Source of the DNA: Neomoorella stamsii
Lineage (GTDB): Bacteria; Bacillota; DSM-521; Neomoorellales; Neomoorellaceae
Assembly (NCBI RefSeq): GCF_002995805.1
Contig: NZ_PVXL01000043.1
Span: 1 to 64,000 of the forward strand
Length of the DNA: 64,000 nt
Reading direction: 5' to 3'
Of this stretch, positions 60,885 to 64,000 are shown piece after piece. Below the pieces are notes generated by a model that saw only the letters and a list, made by a program, of their open reading frames with translations, ran no database searches and was not told the DNA's origin. A program made the translations under genes and the position numbers. Position 1 is the first letter of the stretch, and each line of letters opens with the position of its first letter.

Positions 60885-61972
60885 TGGGCTTCCTCCTCCA
60901 GGCGGCCGATGACCGGCTCGCCGCCCTGCGGGTACCAGACCCTTTCCACGTCAGGGCAAATTTCCCGGATGGCTGCTTCTTCACTGGCTACATACAGGGT
61001 AGCACCTTTAGAACCGGCCACCAGAGGACGCAGCTTGATGCGGTCATTCAGGGCCATGATGCCGCCGCTGAAGCCGACAATGATGGAAAAGGGTCCGTTC
61101 ATCAGGAGGCTCCCGTAAACTACCCGCAGGCGGGTATAAAGGTCGCGTTCCGCTGCCGGCAGGCGGTCAATTTCCTGCCAGAAGGGGGCCGCCAGGACCC
61201 TGGCCGCCAGTTCCAGGGGCAGTTTATGGCGCCGGACCAGTAAATCTATGGCATAGGCCACTACTTCGGTATCTGTCTGCAGGGTCATTTTATAACCGTA
61301 CATTTCTAAAAAGCGCCGGTTGGCCCCGTAGGAAGATATCTCGCCATTATGAACTACCGACCAGTCCAGCAGGGTAAAGGGATGGGCGCCTCCCCACCAG
61401 CCGGGTGTGTTGGTGGGAAAGCGGCCGTGGGCAATCCAGCTGTAGGCCTGGTACTCGTCCAGGCGGAAAAACTCGCCAATATCTTCCGGGTAACCCACTC
61501 CTTTAAATGCTCCCATATTTTTACCGCTGGAAACGACATAGGCGCCGTTGACACTATCATTGATGCGCATGACCAGCCTGGTCATGAAGTCGGCCTCTGT
61601 CTCCTGGGATTCTTCAATTTTCGACAGCCTCGGGGTTACAAAATAGCGCCATAGTAAGGGCGCTTTGCCAATGGACCGGACATGACGGGTGGGGATACGG
61701 TCTTCGGCTTCAATATAAAAATTATCCTTAATCAACTCTTCCACCTGGTTGCGGCTCAGCTTATCCTCAAAGAGCAGGTGCAGGGCATAATAATCTTGAT
61801 ATTCCGGGTAGATGCCATAGGCGGCGAAGCCGCCGCCCAGGCCGTTGGACCGCTCCTGCATCAGGGCGATAGACTGGATGATGGCGCTGCCGTCAACCCG
61901 GCGGCCGTCTTTATTGATAAAGCCGCTGATGGCGCATCCCGAAGGTATCCGGTATTCTCCCTCCCTGAGCAT
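60866..61972 (-). CDS. class II glutamine amidotransferase (GltB domain 1)
   Basis: A 368-residue Ntn-type amidotransferase that hydrolyses glutamine to feed ammonia to GltB. RSNGLGGGFAAYGIYPEYQDYYALHLLF and WSVVHNGEISSYGANRRFLE fit the family. The likely nucleophile C13 in RIPSGCAISGFIN is preceded by 12 residues, so N-terminal processing would be needed to expose it. ATG 61972 has GAGGGAG about 9 bases upstream. 22 bases after glnA. Confidence 0.9.
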   Translation of the reverse strand: MLREGEYRIPSGCAISGFINKDGRRVDGSAIIQSIALMQERSNGLGGGFAAYGIYPEYQDYYALHLLFEDKLSRNQVEELIKDNFYIEAEDRIPTRHVRSIGKAPLLWRYFVTPRLSKIEESQETEADFMTRLVMRINDSVNGAYVVSSGKNMGAFKGVGYPEDIGEFFRLDEYQAYSWIAHGRFPTNTPGWWGGAHPFTLLDWSVVHNGEISSYGANRRFLEMYGYKMTLQTDTEVVAYAIDLLVRRHKLPLELAARVLAAPFWQEIDRLPAAERDLYTRLRVVYGSLLMNGPFSIIVGFSGGIMALNDRIKLRPLVAGSKGATLYVASEEAAIREICPDVERVWYPQGGEPVIGRLEEEAQCRLSA

Positions 61973-61994
61973 CGTTGCTCACTCCCTCCCTCTA

Positions 61995-63329
61995 TTAAAA
62001 CTTGGTCAAATACTGGTCGATTTCCCACTGGTGCACCCTGGTACGGTACTGTTCACATTCGAGTTTCTGGGCCAGGGTCAGGCGCTCATAGATGTGGGGA
62101 CCCAGGGCTTCCTTGATAACCTCATCTGCGGCCAGGGCTTCCAGGGCTTCATCCAGGCTCCCCGGCAGGACGCCGATGCCTTCCGCCTGGAGTTCGGCCG
62201 GGGTCATGGCAAAGATATTTTTATCCGTCGGCGGCGGCGGGGTCATGCCTTTTTTAATTCCATCCAGCCCGGCCTTCAGCAGTACAGCCAGGGCCAGGTA
62301 TGGGTTGCAGGAAGGATCCGGGTGCCGCACTTCAATGCGGGTGGAAGAGCCCCGTTTGGCCGGTACCCGGATTAAGGGACTGCGGTTACGTGGCGACCAG
62401 GCGATATAGACTGGCGCTTCGTAACCTGGTACCAGGCGTTTATAAGAATTGACCGTCGGGTTGGTTACAGCTGCCAGGGCCCGGGCATGAGTCATGACGC
62501 CAGCGATAAACTGGTAGGCAGTCTGGCTTAGACCCAGCTTGTCGCTGGGGTCGTAAAAGGCGTTCTGTCCGTCTTTAGACAAGGAAATATTAACGTGCAT
62601 ACCCGAACCGTTAATGCCGTAAATGGGCTTGGGCATAAAGGTGGCATGGAGGCCGTGACGCTGGGCAATGGTCCGCACTACAAATTTAAACGTGGCAATG
62701 CGGTCAGCCGTGGTCAGGGCCTCGGCATATTTAAAGTCAATCTCATGCTGGCCGGGAGCCACCTCGTGATGGGAGGCTTCGATTTCAAAGCCCATTTGCT
62801 CCAGGGTCAGGACCATGTCCCGGCGGGCGTCCTCCCCCAGGTCCACCGGGGTAAGATCAAAGTAACCGGCCCGGTCGTGGGTTTCCAGGGTCGGCCGGCC
62901 GGAAGCGTCGGTATGGAAAAGGAAGAATTCGGCTTCCGGCCCGGCGTTCATGGTAAAGCCCATGGCGGCTGCTTCGGCCATAACCTTCTTCAGGGTACAG
63001 CGAGGACAACCGGCAAAGGGCGTGCCATCGGGGTTATATACGTCGCAAATGAGGCGGGCTACCGTCCCCTCATGGGGCCGCCAGGGAAAAACTACAAAGG
63101 TGTCTGGGTCGGGGCGCAGGTACATATCCGACTCCTCAATGCGCACAAAGCCTTCAATGGAAGAGCCGTCAAACATGAGTTCATTATTGAGGGCCTTGGG
63201 TAACTGGTCCACCGGAATGGCTACATTTTTCAATACCCCAAAAATATCGGTAAACTGGAGGCGAACAAATTTTACCCCCCATTCCTCGGCCCGGTTTAGG
63301 ACAGCCGCCCGTTTTTCCTTTTCATCCAT
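61995..63329 (-). CDS. glnA: glutamine synthetase type I
   Basis: ATP-dependent amidation of glutamate. The 444-residue protein has [24 protein letters not shown], the metal/ATP segments [31 protein letters not shown], and [18 protein letters not shown]. Length and sequence fit the GSI-alpha (Bacillus/Clostridium) group, which lacks the adenylylation loop. ATG 63329 is chosen for AGGAGG 9 bases upstream (an ATG two codons earlier is too close). It is preceded by an intrinsic-terminator-like leader behind an ANTAR regulator gene. Confidence 0.97.
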   Translation of the reverse strand: MDEKEKRAAVLNRAEEWGVKFVRLQFTDIFGVLKNVAIPVDQLPKALNNELMFDGSSIEGFVRIEESDMYLRPDPDTFVVFPWRPHEGTVARLICDVYNPDGTPFAGCPRCTLKKVMAEAAAMGFTMNAGPEAEFFLFHTDASGRPTLETHDRAGYFDLTPVDLGEDARRDMVLTLEQMGFEIEASHHEVAPGQHEIDFKYAEALTTADRIATFKFVVRTIAQRHGLHATFMPKPIYGINGSGMHVNISLSKDGQNAFYDPSDKLGLSQTAYQFIAGVMTHARALAAVTNPTVNSYKRLVPGYEAPVYIAWSPRNRSPLIRVPAKRGSSTRIEVRHPDPSCNPYLALAVLLKAGLDGIKKGMTPPPPTDKNIFAMTPAELQAEGIGVLPGSLDEALEALAADEVIKEALGPHIYERLTLAQKLECEQYRTRVHQWEIDQYLTKF

Positions 63330-63362
63330 CAGCATAAACCTCCTGCTAAATTTATAGAAACT

Positions 63363-63378
63363 GTCTACGCCAGTTTCT
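63363..63378 (-). other. part of a second hairpin in the glnA leader
   Basis: On the minus strand AGAAACTG pairs with CAGTTTCT around GCGTAGA (whole structure about 63356-63378), directly before the glnA ribosome site. It could modulate glnA translation or be part of an antiterminator. Confidence 0.45.
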
Positions 63379-63382
63379 TTAT

Positions 63383-63432
63383 AAAAAGCGTCCTGTAAGA
63401 AAAGGGCATAAAAACCCTCTCCTTCAGGACGC
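63383..63432 (-). terminator. terminator/attenuator in the ANTAR gene-glnA gap
   Basis: On the minus strand GCGTCCTG ... CAGGACGC with an inner AAGGAGAGGG/CCCTTTTCTT stem, followed by TTTTTATAAAG. Placed between an RNA-binding-type regulator gene and glnA, it is a candidate for controlled readthrough. Confidence 0.8.
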
Positions 63433-63447
63433 CGTTGCCCTAAAGGG

Positions 63448-64000
63448 TTAGTCCGTCTTTTTGGCCTTATTGCTGCCACCCTGGAGTTCATGGGCGACAA
63501 TAATGGCTTCGGCAATGCTTTTCATGGGGACACAACGGTCCATACTCTGGCGCTGCATGCGCCGGTAGGCCTCGGCTTCCGTTAACCCCATGGTATCCAT
63601 GAGAATGCCCTTGGCCCGCTCAATTATTTTCCGGGCGGCCAGGGTCTCCTTCAGCTTGCTGATTTCCTGCTGCAGGCGGCTTATTTTCTGGTAATTGGCC
63701 AGGGCTGCTTCTACCGCCGGCAACAGGGTGCTTTCCTGGATCGGTTTAATTAAATAAGCAAAGATCGGAAAATCGCGCGTACGGGTAAGAAGATTGCGAT
63801 GCCAGGAAGAAGCCAGGAGGATAATCGGTGCTACCCCATCTTCCTCGATAATCCTGGCTACTTCCAGGGCATTGGTACCCTGGAGTTCGCTATCTAGAAT
63901 TATCAGGCTGGGCTGCAGGGTGCGGATCATCCGCAGGGCCTGGCTGCCGTCCGGGGCTTCCCCGGCAATCAAGTAACCTTCCCGCACCAGCATGTACTTC
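63448..64000 (-). CDS. ANTAR-domain response regulator, partial at window end
   Basis: The C-terminal 184 residues of a receiver-ANTAR regulator; the N-terminus lies outside the window (frame open through KYMLVREGY at the edge). The receiver part keeps the phospho-acceptor region [10 protein letters not shown] and the LIKPI lysine. The ANTAR part is [40 protein letters not shown] proteins bind RNA stem-loops to prevent termination, and often govern nitrogen genes. Its position ahead of a terminator and glnA fits that. The cognate histidine kinase is not in view. Confidence 0.9.
   Translation of the reverse strand, partial: KYMLVREGYLIAGEAPDGSQALRMIRTLQPSLIILDSELQGTNALEVARIIEEDGVAPIILLASSWHRNLLTRTRDFPIFAYLIKPIQESTLLPAVEAALANYQKISRLQQEISKLKETLAARKIIERAKGILMDTMGLTEAEAYRRMQRQSMDRCVPMKSIAEAIIVAHELQGGSNKAKKTD

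Noticed and set aside
63356-63432. Definite ANTAR dual-hexaloop RNA motif
   Set aside because: The hairpins I can draw have loops that do not fit the expected six-base A..G pattern, so the claim is limited to a terminator behind an ANTAR gene.

Overview
The window reads as chromosomal DNA of a thermophilic, anaerobic, spore-forming acetogen of the Moorella type (Firmicutes, Thermoanaerobacterales). This rests on gene content and protein style: an FprA flavoprotein / Hrb high-molecular-weight rubredoxin pair beside rubrerythrin and desulfoferrodoxin, a siroheme-dependent (Ahb) heme operon, a fragmented glutamate synthase next to glnA, HydF, PPi-type phosphofructokinase, several LysM and spore-envelope-like proteins, and very frequent TTG/GTG start codons. 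The FprA protein resembles what I remember of the Moorella thermoacetica protein without being identical, so another Moorella species is plausible; this is recall, not a search. No phage, insertion sequence or CRISPR array was seen.

Layout. 0-9 kb: a small beta-carbonic-anhydrase-like gene, a secreted four-LysM protein, an SOS-type dinB with an overlapping Cys-rich partner, an M48 membrane protease, PPi-PFK, a tiny YjcZ-like membrane peptide, a radical SAM/PDZ/DUF512-like protein and a half-size ChrA. 9-15 kb: tRNA-Leu, a large FtsA-like ATPase with a repeat tail, two small unknown genes, azlCD, and a single-subunit molybdopterin oxidoreductase that seems to use an ATA start. 15-26.3 kb: one long minus-strand operon (hepT, precorrin-2 dehydrogenase, hemA, hemC, cobA-hemD, ahbC, hemB, ahbD, ahbA, ahbB, hemL) that takes glutamyl-tRNA through siroheme to heme b, closed by a strong terminator.

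26-34.4 kb: an O-antigen-ligase/TPR membrane protein, gamma-glutamyltransferase, a ComEC-like metallo-beta-lactamase with DUF3006, DUF302, and an SPFH/NfeD pair. 34.5-43 kb: a cell-envelope/spore-like block (M55 aminopeptidase, two HMA-fold-like small proteins, a degenerate amidase with a long disordered tail, a Cys-rich protein, a propeller-like protein, a triple-LysM protein), then 8-oxoguanine deaminase and an amidase/SLH protein. 43-52 kb: aspA, a small Cys protein, mgsA, a YkgJ-type cysteine-cluster protein, hydF, tatA, tatC, menG, a HepS-like protein, speD and gnd.

52-64 kb: a HepT-toxin remnant, tRNA-Pro, and two divergent oxidative-stress units. The minus unit is desulfoferrodoxin, rubredoxin, a rubredoxin-like peptide and a ferritin-like protein; the plus unit is rubrerythrin, fprA and hrb. 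The last block is an ammonium-assimilation operon on the minus strand: an ANTAR response regulator (cut by the window end), a leader hairpin, glnA, then glutamate synthase split into five polypeptides.

Start codons were re-chosen wherever a Shine-Dalgarno sequence, promoter or conserved N-terminus argued for it, so many coordinates differ from the longest open frame.
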